A stretch of 64,000 bases of DNA from Pseudomonas sp. v388 (lineage in GTDB: Bacteria > Pseudomonadota > Gammaproteobacteria > Pseudomonadales > Pseudomonadaceae): contig NZ_RHQN01000011.1 of assembly GCF_003935425.1 (NCBI RefSeq), forward strand, positions 162,568-226,567. The letters are read 5' to 3'. The notes below the pieces were generated by a model, which was given only the letters and a program-made list of their open reading frames with translations, was not told the origin of the DNA and ran no database searches. Both the position numbers and the translations under genes were made by a program. This document shows, piece after piece, positions 17,635 to 25,290 of the stretch. Position 1 is the first letter of the stretch; each line of letters starts with the position of its first letter.

Positions 17635-18608
17635 TGAGCGTCGTACTTACCGCCCGCGACCTTACCCGTCATTACGAAGTCTCTCGCGGCCTGTTCAAGG
17701 GCCACGCCACCGTGCGCGCCTTGAACGGCGTTTCCTTTGAGCTGGAGGCCGGCAAGACACTGGCCGTGGTGGGCGAGTCGGGCTGCGGCAAGTCCACCCT
17801 GGCGCGCGCACTGACGCTGATCGAAGAGCCGTCTTCGGGATCGCTGAAAATTGCCGGCCAGGAAGTGACCGGTGCCAGCAAGGCCGAACGCAAGCAACTG
17901 CGCAAAGACGTGCAGATGGTGTTTCAAAGCCCGTATGCGTCGCTCAATCCTCGGCAGAAAATCGGCGACCAACTGGGCGAGCCGCTGCTGATCAACACCA
18001 ACCTGAGCCGTGCCGAACGCCGTGAAAAAGTGCAGGCGATGATGAGTCAGGTCGGCCTGCGTCCCGAGCACTATCAGCGTTATCCGCACATGTTTTCTGG
18101 TGGTCAGCGCCAGCGGATTGCCCTGGCCCGCGCCATGATGCTGCAACCCAAAGTGCTGGTGGCGGACGAGCCGACTTCGGCGCTGGACGTGTCGATCCAG
18201 GCGCAGGTCTTGAACCTGTTCATGGATTTGCAGCAGGAATTCAACACCGCCTACGTGTTCATTTCCCACAACCTGTCGGTGGTGAGGCATGTGGCCGATA
18301 CGGTGTTGGTGATGTACCTGGGGCGCCCGGCGGAAATGGGGCCGAAAGAGCAGATCTACGAACGCCCGCTGCATCCTTACACTCAGGCGCTGTTGTCCGC
18401 CACACCGACCATCCACCCAGACCCGCTCAAGCCGAAGATCAAGATCGTCGGCGAATTGCCCAACCCGCTCAACCCGCCTAGCGGTTGTGCGTTCCACAAG
18501 CGTTGCCCATACGCCACCGAGCGCTGCGCCACTGAGGAACCCGCACTGCGTCTGGTCGACAACCGCCAGGTTGCCTGCCATTACGCAGAGCAGTTCGTGG
18601 CGGCGTGA
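17634..18608 (+). CDS. dppF: Dipeptide ABC transporter ATP-binding protein DppF
   Basis: This 324-residue ATPase pairs with DppD. Walker A is GESGCGKST, the signature FSGGQRQR, Walker B VLVADEPTSALDV and the H-loop FISHNLSVV. The C-terminal extension again has the cysteine-rich block GCAFHKRCPYATERC. The ATG at 17634 overlaps the dppD stop (TGATG) and follows AGGAGG. It is the last gene of the dpp operon; a REP-like hairpin follows. Confidence 0.94.
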   Translation: MSVVLTARDLTRHYEVSRGLFKGHATVRALNGVSFELEAGKTLAVVGESGCGKSTLARALTLIEEPSSGSLKIAGQEVTGASKAERKQLRKDVQMVFQSPYASLNPRQKIGDQLGEPLLINTNLSRAERREKVQAMMSQVGLRPEHYQRYPHMFSGGQRQRIALARAMMLQPKVLVADEPTSALDVSIQAQVLNLFMDLQQEFNTAYVFISHNLSVVRHVADTVLVMYLGRPAEMGPKEQIYERPLHPYTQALLSATPTIHPDPLKPKIKIVGELPNPLNPPSGCAFHKRCPYATERCATEEPALRLVDNRQVACHYAEQFVAA

Positions 18609-18623
18609 TGCTCCACTGGTAAA

Positions 18624-18662
18624 AGCTGGCTCCTACGGGTTTGTAGCCCGCAGGAGCCAGCT
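18624..18662. repeat. REP-like hairpin after dppF
   Basis: AGCTGGCTCCTACGGG and CCCGCAGGAGCCAGCT form a 16-bp inverted repeat with one mismatch and a seven-base loop. It contains the same 'TAGGAGCCAGCTTGCTGGC' family word as the repeat near 421. It separates the dpp operon from the convergent Xax-like genes and may protect both transcript ends. Confidence 0.65.
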
Positions 18663-18718
18663 TGCTGGCAAAGAGACCGTTACGATGGTGACGAATCGCG
18701 CATCGAGTTAACCGCATT

Positions 18719-19423
18719 TCAGCTTCTCCACTCCCGGCGTAAGCGCTGCAGATAGTCCACCAGCTCAGCGGCGTGGAGCTGGAAATCGTCCGCCAGCCGG
18801 ATACCCGGCTCACCCTCGCCCAGCGCGTTGTGGCAGAAGTACTCCACCGGCGAGATGATTTTTTTTATCTCATCCACATACCCGCGCCTGGCCTCATCGA
18901 CTCGCAACGGCCCCTGCATGTCTTCCAGATAAAACTCAAGCGTCCGTCGCCGGGCCTCATCACTGAAAGCGCTTACGCCCTCCAGCTGCCGTTCGGCGTT
19001 CCTGGCCAGCTCACGTGTGTCGTTGACCACCGCCGCCTCGACCGAAGCCAGGTGTCCGGTCAGCGCATCGACATAACCGCGGGCATTGCGCATACCCCCA
19101 AGCAGCTCGTTTACCGCCTGTTCCTGGTAGGACAGCAACGCCAGGTTTTCCTGTTGTGTACGTCCTTCACGTTCCAGCTCGCGCATGGCCGCACGATAAG
19201 GCTCCAGTTCAACGCCGCGCAGACTGGCGCAAACGCCGTCGAGCATCGTGATGATTTCAACGTCGACCACGTAGACCCTGTCGAGCACCGTGAGCAACTG
19301 GTCACGTAGAACGCCTGCGGTTTGTGCACCTGCACATTGCGCCATGACGCTGCGATGACGAGTGATCGCAGCGAGGTCGGGCCGGGGATACGAACGGGTT
19401 GTTCCTGAACGGTCGATATTCAT
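18719..19423 (-). CDS. Shortened XaxB/YaxB-like toxin subunit
   Basis: This 234-residue alpha-helical protein is a relative of the B-subunit encoded at 22168-23211. Shared features are the N-terminal block (PDLAAITRHRS against PDTAVIRTSRA), the long coiled-coil character and a similar C-terminal helix (LHAAELVDYLQRLRREW against LQADALSKVLRTVLKTW). It is about 110 residues shorter than its neighbour. It lacks the hydrophobic central segment (about residues 202-245 there) that would form the membrane-inserting tip. The start ATG overlaps the stop of the A-like gene by four bases, so the pair is co-translated. Function is unknown: it may be a degenerate toxin, a soluble modulator or an antagonist of the full-length toxin. 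Confidence 0.65.
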   Translation of the reverse strand: MNIDRSGTTRSYPRPDLAAITRHRSVMAQCAGAQTAGVLRDQLLTVLDRVYVVDVEIITMLDGVCASLRGVELEPYRAAMRELEREGRTQQENLALLSYQEQAVNELLGGMRNARGYVDALTGHLASVEAAVVNDTRELARNAERQLEGVSAFSDEARRRTLEFYLEDMQGPLRVDEARRGYVDEIKKIISPVEYFCHNALGEGEPGIRLADDFQLHAAELVDYLQRLRREWRS

Positions 19424-20583
19424 GGCTGCACCTGCGCAATGGCATTGTTGAATGCTGTCAGCAGATCCTGTGAATGCCGCTTGATTTCGCTCCACGAGAG
19501 AATCATCGAGCGCAGACGTGCGACGAAGACGACAAGAAAGGTCGCGTCGGTCAGGTTGTGCAGGCGCTTGGCCGAGCCGTCGATGTAGGTCTGGATCAAT
19601 ATCCACAGGCTCTCCAGGTTCGAGGCGCCGGAGGCGGCTGCATCGACCCGGATGCGAAGTTCCTGAACCATGGTCTGCAACTGCGCCAGCGAGGCCAGCA
19701 GCGCGTGATCGGTCCGGATCCTGGCTATCAGCTCACGCTTGCGCGCAATCAGCCATTCCAGGCGGGTCCGCTGCGGTGCCTGCCCGTTCGGAAAGACCAG
19801 CGAATGGGCGAAGGATGCCAGGCACCACTGTTGTTGCAGAAAGTCTTCAAGACTGTCGCTTTGGGCCTGGATTTCCCGATTGATCTCTTCCAGCTCGGCA
19901 TTCAGCTCAGCCAGCCGCAAATCCCGGTTGTTGCGACGGATCAAGGTCAACTTCAAGCCCAGCGAAGGCCCGATACGGGTTTTCAGTTCACGCTTGAATG
20001 CCGAAAGCCCGGAATTCACCCGGCCGGTGCTGCGGCTGCAATCCTGAATGACGATGCGCAGGTCATCGAGCAGTGCATCCAGCGTCGCCTTGCGGTTGCG
20101 GTCGTGCGCGGTCCACTCCACCACCGGCAGATGCGCCATCACCGCTGGAGTCAGTTCGCCGAGCACACCAATGGCGTTGCGGTAGCCCTCAAGGCCCTCC
20201 ACGAAAGTGATGAGGGTCTCGCCGCTGCTTTTGAGCGCATCGGAAAAGTACACCAGATCGGTGCCGACATCCTTGATACCGGTTTCCAGACCAGACCATT
20301 CGTGGGCATGGCCTTGCATGGCCTGGTACAGCTCATGGATATCGGTCGGTTCCAGCCCGGCGATGTCCGCCACGTCATAGCCCAGCACCTGACGGACCTG
20401 ATCGAGCCCCGATGGCAGTTCGAGCGCCGAGGCCACGTAGCGCCTGATGGTGCGCACGTCGGCAGGAGAGACGATAAGGCCTGGTTCTCGCCCGCCCTTG
20501 TCCGAAAAACCGGCCATGGCTTGCACGTAACGCGTGGTCACGTCGTTCAATGTTTCGATGGGTATTTCTTCGCTTGCCTGCAT
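19420..20583 (-). CDS. Divergent XaxA/YaxA-like toxin subunit
   Basis: This 387-residue predominantly helical protein aligns along its length with the XaxA-like protein encoded divergently at 20948. Aligned blocks include LGYDVADIAGLEPTDIHELY against LGYSESFIAGLRPSDIAKLH, and SNLESLWILIQTYI against GNLENIWSLIGAYI. The hydrophobic hairpin of its relative (residues 267-284) is replaced by the shorter, less hydrophobic WCLASFAHSLVF (253-264). The ATG at 20583 has AAGGATGG upstream. It is probably co-expressed with the shortened B-like gene. The family call rests on comparison with the neighbour and on family knowledge. Pore formation by this copy is doubtful. Confidence 0.7.
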   Translation of the reverse strand: MQASEEIPIETLNDVTTRYVQAMAGFSDKGGREPGLIVSPADVRTIRRYVASALELPSGLDQVRQVLGYDVADIAGLEPTDIHELYQAMQGHAHEWSGLETGIKDVGTDLVYFSDALKSSGETLITFVEGLEGYRNAIGVLGELTPAVMAHLPVVEWTAHDRNRKATLDALLDDLRIVIQDCSRSTGRVNSGLSAFKRELKTRIGPSLGLKLTLIRRNNRDLRLAELNAELEEINREIQAQSDSLEDFLQQQWCLASFAHSLVFPNGQAPQRTRLEWLIARKRELIARIRTDHALLASLAQLQTMVQELRIRVDAAASGASNLESLWILIQTYIDGSAKRLHNLTDATFLVVFVARLRSMILSWSEIKRHSQDLLTAFNNAIAQVQP

Positions 20584-20947
20584 GTAACCATCCTTTATTG
20601 GCGGTGATTTATGCGCCCCGCCATTAAGCGGCATGTTAGTTGTGATAACCAAGCTTACTGCACCTGCCTTAAGTAACCAGAGGCAACCATAGACGTCCCT
20701 TGTAGGAATCAGCCAGCCGTCAAAAGTATTACCTACATAATAATACCTACACAAACACACCGACCTATTGTAATACCCGCCCAACCAACCCGACTTTACA
20801 GCTGTGATTACGCGCATCCTCCTACACACAAAGTAGAAAGCCAGCACTTACTCAAGCGCGCTTGAGCTGCTAACTTCCTCTACATGCTTTAAACCGATGC
20901 CGGGATTGCCTGAACGCCCCGCTCAAAACAACCATAGGAAATCAACG
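20584..20947. promoter_or_regulatory. Divergent promoter region between the two Xax-like pairs
   Basis: These 364 bases are clearly A/T-richer than the core genes and hold the promoters for both gene pairs. They contain a perfect 16-bp palindrome at 20851-20866. They also hold closely spaced repeats of TACCTACA near 20730 and 20744, with an inverted TGTAGG at 20701. No gene was found in it. Confidence 0.6.
20851..20866. promoter_or_regulatory. Perfect 16-bp palindrome, candidate operator
   Basis: CTCAAGCGCGCTTGAG is fully self-complementary. It lies 82 bases upstream of the full-length XaxA-like start. Such a symmetric element in a divergent promoter is a likely binding site for a dimeric regulator; which one is unknown. 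Confidence 0.4.
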
Positions 20948-22171
20948 ATGCTTAGCACTGCACTGGCCGAGAAAAACGACCTGAAAGACGAGAGCCTGAA
21001 CGTAACGGATATTTTGGAAAAGCCGGTTCACACCGCCATCCAGAATTACTTACAGGCGGCTGCGGGAGACCACGAAAAAGCGGTTCGAAAGCCCGGACTT
21101 TATCTGGGAAGCGACGATCTTGAGAAAATAAAACGCCTGACCAGACAGGTCAATCAGCTACCGACCAAGCCTGAAGAAGTTGCCAGCTATCTGGGCTACT
21201 CCGAAAGCTTTATTGCCGGATTGAGGCCCTCGGACATTGCAAAGTTGCATCAACAACTAAAGGATCTTGCTACAACGTGGTACGGCATTGAAAAAAAGAT
21301 GATTGAAGTCGGCAATACGCTGATCACCTTCAACGGTATTTTGAAGTCATACGGCAGCTCCATCTGCAACCTCATCCGGAAGCTGGAAGGTTACACGTCG
21401 TATCAGGGCGTCATCGCCGACATCACCCCGGAAGACCTGGCAACCCTGCCATCGGTCCCACTCAAGACCGATGCGCAGAGGGCCATTCACCCACTGCTGG
21501 CCCTTATCAAGGAAATAGTCAATACCGTTGATGAACATAAGAAGTCAGCCAACAACGTCAAAAACCTCATCACATTCTTCAGAACCGACTTGCGAACTGC
21601 CAGGGACGAAATTACACGCAAGCTCGCTTTAATCGTAAAAACAGACGGGAACGAACTCGCTGCCGAACTGAACGAAGAAATATCGCGATTCAACGCTCGA
21701 ATTGAAGAACTGGGCAGAAGCTACAGCACCTACACCATCTATAAATGGGTCGGCCTATGGTGGGGCCCGGCTGGCCTGGGAATAACCTGGTCAATTTTCG
21801 GTTCGGATGCCAACCGCATAAAAGCAGAATACGAAAAGGAAATTCAAAACAAGAAGAAGCTGGAAAGCAGACTTGCCAATATCAACCAGGGTATACCTGC
21901 CCTGCTCCGACTTGAGGCCGATCTACAGAACATGCAATTGCTGATCGAAGAAGCGCTCAATGGGGCGGGCAACTTGGAGAACATATGGTCACTGATCGGG
22001 GCTTATATCACGGCTTCCGTAAGTAAAATCAGAGACACCGACGACGCCACTGCCCTCTTCATCTTCGAAGCCCGCATCTCCCATATGCTCAACCAATGGG
22101 ACAATGTGGAACGACAAGCCCAAGGCCTTGTAACTGCGATCAACCAAGACGCCGTATCCATTCCGGCATGA
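20948..22171 (+). CDS. xaxA: Alpha-xenorhabdolysin family binary toxin subunit A (XaxA/YaxA-like)
   Basis: This 407-residue helical protein has the XaxA/YaxA layout. Long amphipathic helices flank a short hydrophobic hairpin WVGLWWGPAGLGITWSIF (residues 267-284), and a conserved C-terminal bundle follows (GNLENIWSLIGAYITASVSK). In the characterised family the A subunit binds the target membrane and activates and stabilises the B pore. No Sec signal is seen, as is usual for this family. The ATG at 20948 follows AGGAAATC. Its stop overlaps the B-subunit start (ATGA). Base composition is more A/T-rich than flanking core genes, which suggests transfer. Confidence 0.85.
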   Translation: MLSTALAEKNDLKDESLNVTDILEKPVHTAIQNYLQAAAGDHEKAVRKPGLYLGSDDLEKIKRLTRQVNQLPTKPEEVASYLGYSESFIAGLRPSDIAKLHQQLKDLATTWYGIEKKMIEVGNTLITFNGILKSYGSSICNLIRKLEGYTSYQGVIADITPEDLATLPSVPLKTDAQRAIHPLLALIKEIVNTVDEHKKSANNVKNLITFFRTDLRTARDEITRKLALIVKTDGNELAAELNEEISRFNARIEELGRSYSTYTIYKWVGLWWGPAGLGITWSIFGSDANRIKAEYEKEIQNKKKLESRLANINQGIPALLRLEADLQNMQLLIEEALNGAGNLENIWSLIGAYITASVSKIRDTDDATALFIFEARISHMLNQWDNVERQAQGLVTAINQDAVSIPA

Positions 22172-23211
22172 ACAGCAAACTGCTGCCATCCAAGCATTTG
22201 AGCAATCAACAAATGACCATTACTTATTTGAACGAACCCTTTAACTTCATAGGCCCCGACACGGCTGTTATCCGCACCAGCAGAGCCCTGCTTGAAAGAA
22301 AGCTGGCTGCGCGCGAAACGCTGTATCTCCCCGCGCTCAAAGAGCGGCTGACAACCCTGAGCAAACTTTTTTATCAGCTGGATGATTACGCCAGGGATAT
22401 GCTTGCATCGGCGCCCGTAGAGCTGCAGACCCAGGAAATCAGCTCGCTACTGGCTGAAATCTCCGATTCAGCCGCTCTTGAACCGAAATCCACGGCGAAC
22501 TCGGTCGCTGAAAGGTATCGGGCTGAACTTTCAATCACTCTCAAAACCACTCTGCACACCATGGACGAACATGCCGCAGCTTTGGGAGAGCGTCTTGATA
22601 ACCTTCGCGCCTGGGCGCTCGGTGACAGCGCGTCGTACATCGCCGCTCAGGATCGCCAACGCGCTTCCATTCAGCGAGCACTGGAGGCTCTCACCGCACA
22701 GAGCGCACAGCTGGAGCGGGTCAAGCAACCGTTGACCGACGCCATGAAGGTCTATGAAGACATGACGATTCTTGACAGGTGGATTCCCATCCTTGAAGAC
22801 GTCATCAAACTCCGACCTCTTCACCCCGCCATCAACACGCTGCAGGCAGGTGTAATCGGTGTGAAAAACATTCTGAGCATCGCCAGTGAAGCGGTGAAGT
22901 ACGGAGATTTGCTTGAGGCCAGGGATCGCGTCCAGGCCGATCTGGACGGTAAGTACAGACAGATCGCCGATCACAAGCAGCAACTCAGGGAGCTGTCGGC
23001 GCGCAACGATGACCTGAGCGAGCTGCAGGACATTGCCGCACCCAAGCAACAATATGAAGAGCAACTGCAAAAGCTGGTGACTACCTTGCAGACGTTCATC
23101 ACGCTACGCGAGCGACAAGCCAACGAACCTGTCGTGGACTTCGCCCGGGCGTTCATTCTTCAAGCCGATGCGTTGTCCAAGGTACTGCGTACGGTTCTGA
23201 AAACCTGGTAA
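22168..23211 (+). CDS. xaxB: Alpha-xenorhabdolysin family binary toxin subunit B (XaxB/YaxB-like)
   Basis: This 347-residue helical protein is made of long heptad-rich helices around a central semi-hydrophobic segment (about residues 202-245, including LDRWIPILEDVIKLRPLHP and VIGVKNILSIAS). In XaxAB the B subunit forms the actual transmembrane pore. The gene begins inside the A-subunit stop codon and ends at a strong bidirectional terminator, so A and B are made together. A second possible start lies at 22213 (MTITYLNEPF). Targets in this family are eukaryotic cells (insect, mammalian). In a plant-associated bacterium this could act on insects or other hosts. Confidence 0.85.
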   Translation: MNSKLLPSKHLSNQQMTITYLNEPFNFIGPDTAVIRTSRALLERKLAARETLYLPALKERLTTLSKLFYQLDDYARDMLASAPVELQTQEISSLLAEISDSAALEPKSTANSVAERYRAELSITLKTTLHTMDEHAAALGERLDNLRAWALGDSASYIAAQDRQRASIQRALEALTAQSAQLERVKQPLTDAMKVYEDMTILDRWIPILEDVIKLRPLHPAINTLQAGVIGVKNILSIASEAVKYGDLLEARDRVQADLDGKYRQIADHKQQLRELSARNDDLSELQDIAAPKQQYEEQLQKLVTTLQTFITLRERQANEPVVDFARAFILQADALSKVLRTVLKTW

Positions 23212-23224
23212 GACAATCGCCCAT

Positions 23225-23254
23225 AAAAAAGCCCGCGATCACTCGCGGGCTTTT
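23225..23254. terminator. Bidirectional intrinsic terminator (xaxB / speC)
   Basis: GCCCGCGA and TCGCGGGC form a perfect 8-bp stem with a four-base loop. It is preceded by six A and followed by four T, so it can end transcription from both the toxin operon and the convergent ornithine decarboxylase gene. Confidence 0.9.
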
Positions 23255-23269
23255 CCGGTTCGGGCCTGG

Positions 23270-24433
23270 TTAGAGGTAGAACGCTTTCAATGGCGGGAAG
23301 CCGTTGAATTCCACCGCGCTGTAGCTGGTGGTGTAGGCACCGGTGGAGAGCCAGTACAGGCGGTCACCGATGGCCAGGTTCAACGGCAGGCCGTACTTGT
23401 AGTTTTCGTACATGATGTCGGCGCTGTCGCAGGTCGGGCCGGCGATGACGACTTCTTCCATCTCGCCTTTCTTCTCGGTCCAGATCGGAAACTTGATGGC
23501 TTCATCCATGGTTTCGATCAGGCCGGAGAACTTGCCCACGTCGGTGTAGACCCAGCGCTCGACGGCGGTACGCGACTTGCGCGCAACCAATACCACTTCG
23601 CTGACCAGGATACCGGCGTTGGAGATCAGCGAACGGCCCGGCTCCAGGATGATTTCTGGCAGATCGTCACCGAAGTCTTCCTTGAGGAAGCGGATGATTT
23701 CTTCGGCGTAGGTTTCCAGGCTGTTGGTACGAGTGATGTAGTTGGCCGGGAAGCCGCCACCCATGTTGATCAGCTTGAGAACGATGCCGTCTTCTTCCTT
23801 CAAACGCTCGAAGATCACCTTGACCTTGGCGATCGCGGCGTCCCAGACGCTGATGTCACGCTGCTGGGAACCGACGTGGAACGAGATGCCGTAAGGCACC
23901 AGGCCCAGGTCGCGGGCGAGGATCAGCAGGTCCATGGCCATGTCGGTCTGGCAGCCGAATTTACGCGACAGAGGCCAGTCGGCGGTGGTCGAACCTTCGG
24001 TCAGGATGCGCACGTAGACTTTCGAGCCGGGCGCGGCCTTGGCGATGTTGCGCAGGTCCGCTTCGGAGTCGGTGGCGTACAGGCGCACGCCCTTCTCGTA
24101 GAAGTAGCGGATGTCCTTGGATTTCTTGATGGTGTTGCCGTAGCTGATGCGCTCCGGGCCAACGCCGCAGCCCATGACCTTGTCCAGCTCGTAGATGGAC
24201 GCGATGTCGAAGCTCGAACCCTTGTTCTTGAGCAACTCGATGATTTCGACCGCAGGGTTGGCCTTGACTGCGTAATACACCTTGGCGAATTCGAAACCTG
24301 CGCGCAGGTCGTCGTAGGCTTTGCTGATGATGTTGGTATCGATCACCACGAACGGGGTTTCTTGCTTGTCAGCGAAAGCCTTCATCTTCGAGAAAGTTTC
24401 GGCTGAGTAGTAGTCTTCGACCTTGATCGGCAT
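23270..24433 (-). CDS. speC: Ornithine decarboxylase (PLP fold type III)
   Basis: This 387-residue enzyme makes putrescine from ornithine. Family landmarks are the PLP lysine in YYAVKANP (K57), the HVGSQ motif, the glycine loop MGGGFP, EPGRSLI, and the active-site block GPTCDSAD with the essential cysteine. This is the eukaryotic-like (alanine-racemase-fold) ornithine/lysine decarboxylase used by Pseudomonas (PA4519 type). The ATG at 24433 has GGAG at nine bases. The upstream region contains a strong promoter-like element, a terminator-like hairpin and a 19-bp inverted repeat, so expression may be controlled through the leader. Confidence 0.93.
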   Translation of the reverse strand: MPIKVEDYYSAETFSKMKAFADKQETPFVVIDTNIISKAYDDLRAGFEFAKVYYAVKANPAVEIIELLKNKGSSFDIASIYELDKVMGCGVGPERISYGNTIKKSKDIRYFYEKGVRLYATDSEADLRNIAKAAPGSKVYVRILTEGSTTADWPLSRKFGCQTDMAMDLLILARDLGLVPYGISFHVGSQQRDISVWDAAIAKVKVIFERLKEEDGIVLKLINMGGGFPANYITRTNSLETYAEEIIRFLKEDFGDDLPEIILEPGRSLISNAGILVSEVVLVARKSRTAVERWVYTDVGKFSGLIETMDEAIKFPIWTEKKGEMEEVVIAGPTCDSADIMYENYKYGLPLNLAIGDRLYWLSTGAYTTSYSAVEFNGFPPLKAFYL

Positions 24434-24479
24434 GCTCGGGGACTCCATGAGGCAGACAGATGAATAAATGGGTGCTGGA

Positions 24480-24527
24480 GCGTGTCATCAATGGATTCTC
24501 AGTGAAATGAATCCATTGATGACACGC
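24480..24527. repeat. Perfect 19-bp inverted repeat upstream of speC
   Basis: GCGTGTCATCAATGGATTC (24480-24498) is followed, after a ten-base spacer, by its exact complement (24509-24527). It lies 46 bases before the speC start. There is no T-run, so it is not a simple terminator. In RNA it would be a very stable hairpin in the speC leader; in DNA it could be an operator. Confidence 0.75.
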
Positions 24528-24591
24528 CCCGCGAACGCCCTCCGTATCCCCACTTTGGTTCGCCTACTTCCCAAGGCATGTCGCCGAAAGC

Positions 24592-24622
24592 AAAAAGGCC
24601 ACGGAGGCTTGCCTCCTTGGCC
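24592..24622 (-). terminator. Intrinsic terminator inside the speC upstream region
   Basis: Read on the minus strand, GGCCAAGGAGGC pairs with GCCTCCGTGGCC (one mismatch, two-base loop) and is followed by TTTTT. It lies about 160 bases before speC and about 60 bases after a promoter-like element, so it ends a short transcript or acts as an attenuator. Confidence 0.75.
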
Positions 24623-24679
24623 TTGCTGTCTCGTCGTCAGTACTTGAGCCGGATGGATCGTTTCCAGCATGGACGTTCG
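24592..24679 (-). ncRNA. Candidate small RNA or attenuated speC leader
   Basis: A promoter-like element (TTGATC at 24709-24714, TACAGT at 24686-24691 on the minus strand, spacing 17) is followed after about 90 bases by an intrinsic terminator with a five-T tail. The predicted transcript contains two GGA motifs (TGGAAAC and AAGGAGG). It could be a stand-alone small RNA or the terminated form of a speC leader. The frame through it has no good ribosome-binding site and runs on past the terminator, so a coding role is unlikely. Confidence 0.45.
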
Positions 24680-24685
24680 GCGCGA

Positions 24686-24714
24686 ACTGTAGGACCTGAG
24701 AGGCTTGAGATCAA
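24686..24714 (-). promoter_or_regulatory. Sigma-70-like promoter upstream of speC
   Basis: On the minus strand TTGATC and TACAGT are separated by exactly 17 bases. This is one of the best-spaced housekeeping promoters noticed here. It points toward the intrinsic terminator and speC. Confidence 0.55.
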
Positions 24715-24874
24715 CAAAAAATGTCGCGTTTTTGTACGCAGCAATCCGGCAGTCCTTAACACCCACTTATGTAACCGACCCACATGACAGCCTGATGTTC
24801 CTCAAACGCCGGACTTGGCGACGAGAAGGCGGTTTTTCGTAGAGGGTTTTGCATGTGCTGCAGGCTCATTCTTC

Positions 24875-24968
24875 CGTAGTAGCGGACTTGTCCGCGAAGC
24901 GGCCAATGCATCCGTAGCGTATGCGTCGGCTGTACCTGCATCTTCGCGAGCAAGCTCGCTCCTACGAC
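24875..24968. repeat. REP-like inverted pair
   Basis: GTAGCGGACTTGTCCGCGAAG and, 50 bases on, TTCGCGAGCAAGCTCGCTCC face each other; both are variants of the Pseudomonas REP word. The rest of 24750-25130 shows no gene. Confidence 0.6.
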
Positions 24969-25163
24969 GAAAGTGTGCTGGAGCGCGGGGCGGAGTTGAG
25001 GTCTTTGCCGGCTGCATTCGGTCACTTTCATCTACGTGATTGATATTACTCGTGAATGAGTGGATTTCTTTCAGGCCCTTTTGATCGCACACAGCTCCAC
25101 CGGCCGTGGGCTGGAGATATGCCTCTGCCGAATACAGCCGTGCATCACTTTACCGTCACTATT

Positions 25164-25182
25164 AATAATAGGAATACTTATC
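25164..25182. promoter_or_regulatory. Candidate Fur box upstream of the siderophore receptor
   Basis: AATAATAGGAATACTTATC matches the 19-base Fur consensus at 13 positions by eye. It lies about 110 bases upstream of the TonB-dependent receptor start, in an A/T-rich stretch that probably contains the promoter. Iron control of this receptor is therefore likely. Confidence 0.5.
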
Positions 25183-25290
25183 GTTGCGATGTAGTTTTTC
25201 GAATATAGTTCCCGGCTCAAACCGATGGCTTCTGCGCAATTGAATTAGGCGACCCGCGTTGGAGCGTTCGAATAATCAAGGGAAACGAGC

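Noticed and set aside
24488-24766. A 92-codon minus-strand frame upstream of speC
   Set aside because: It runs through the terminator hairpin and the 19-bp repeat, lacks a ribosome-binding site and has no family resemblance.
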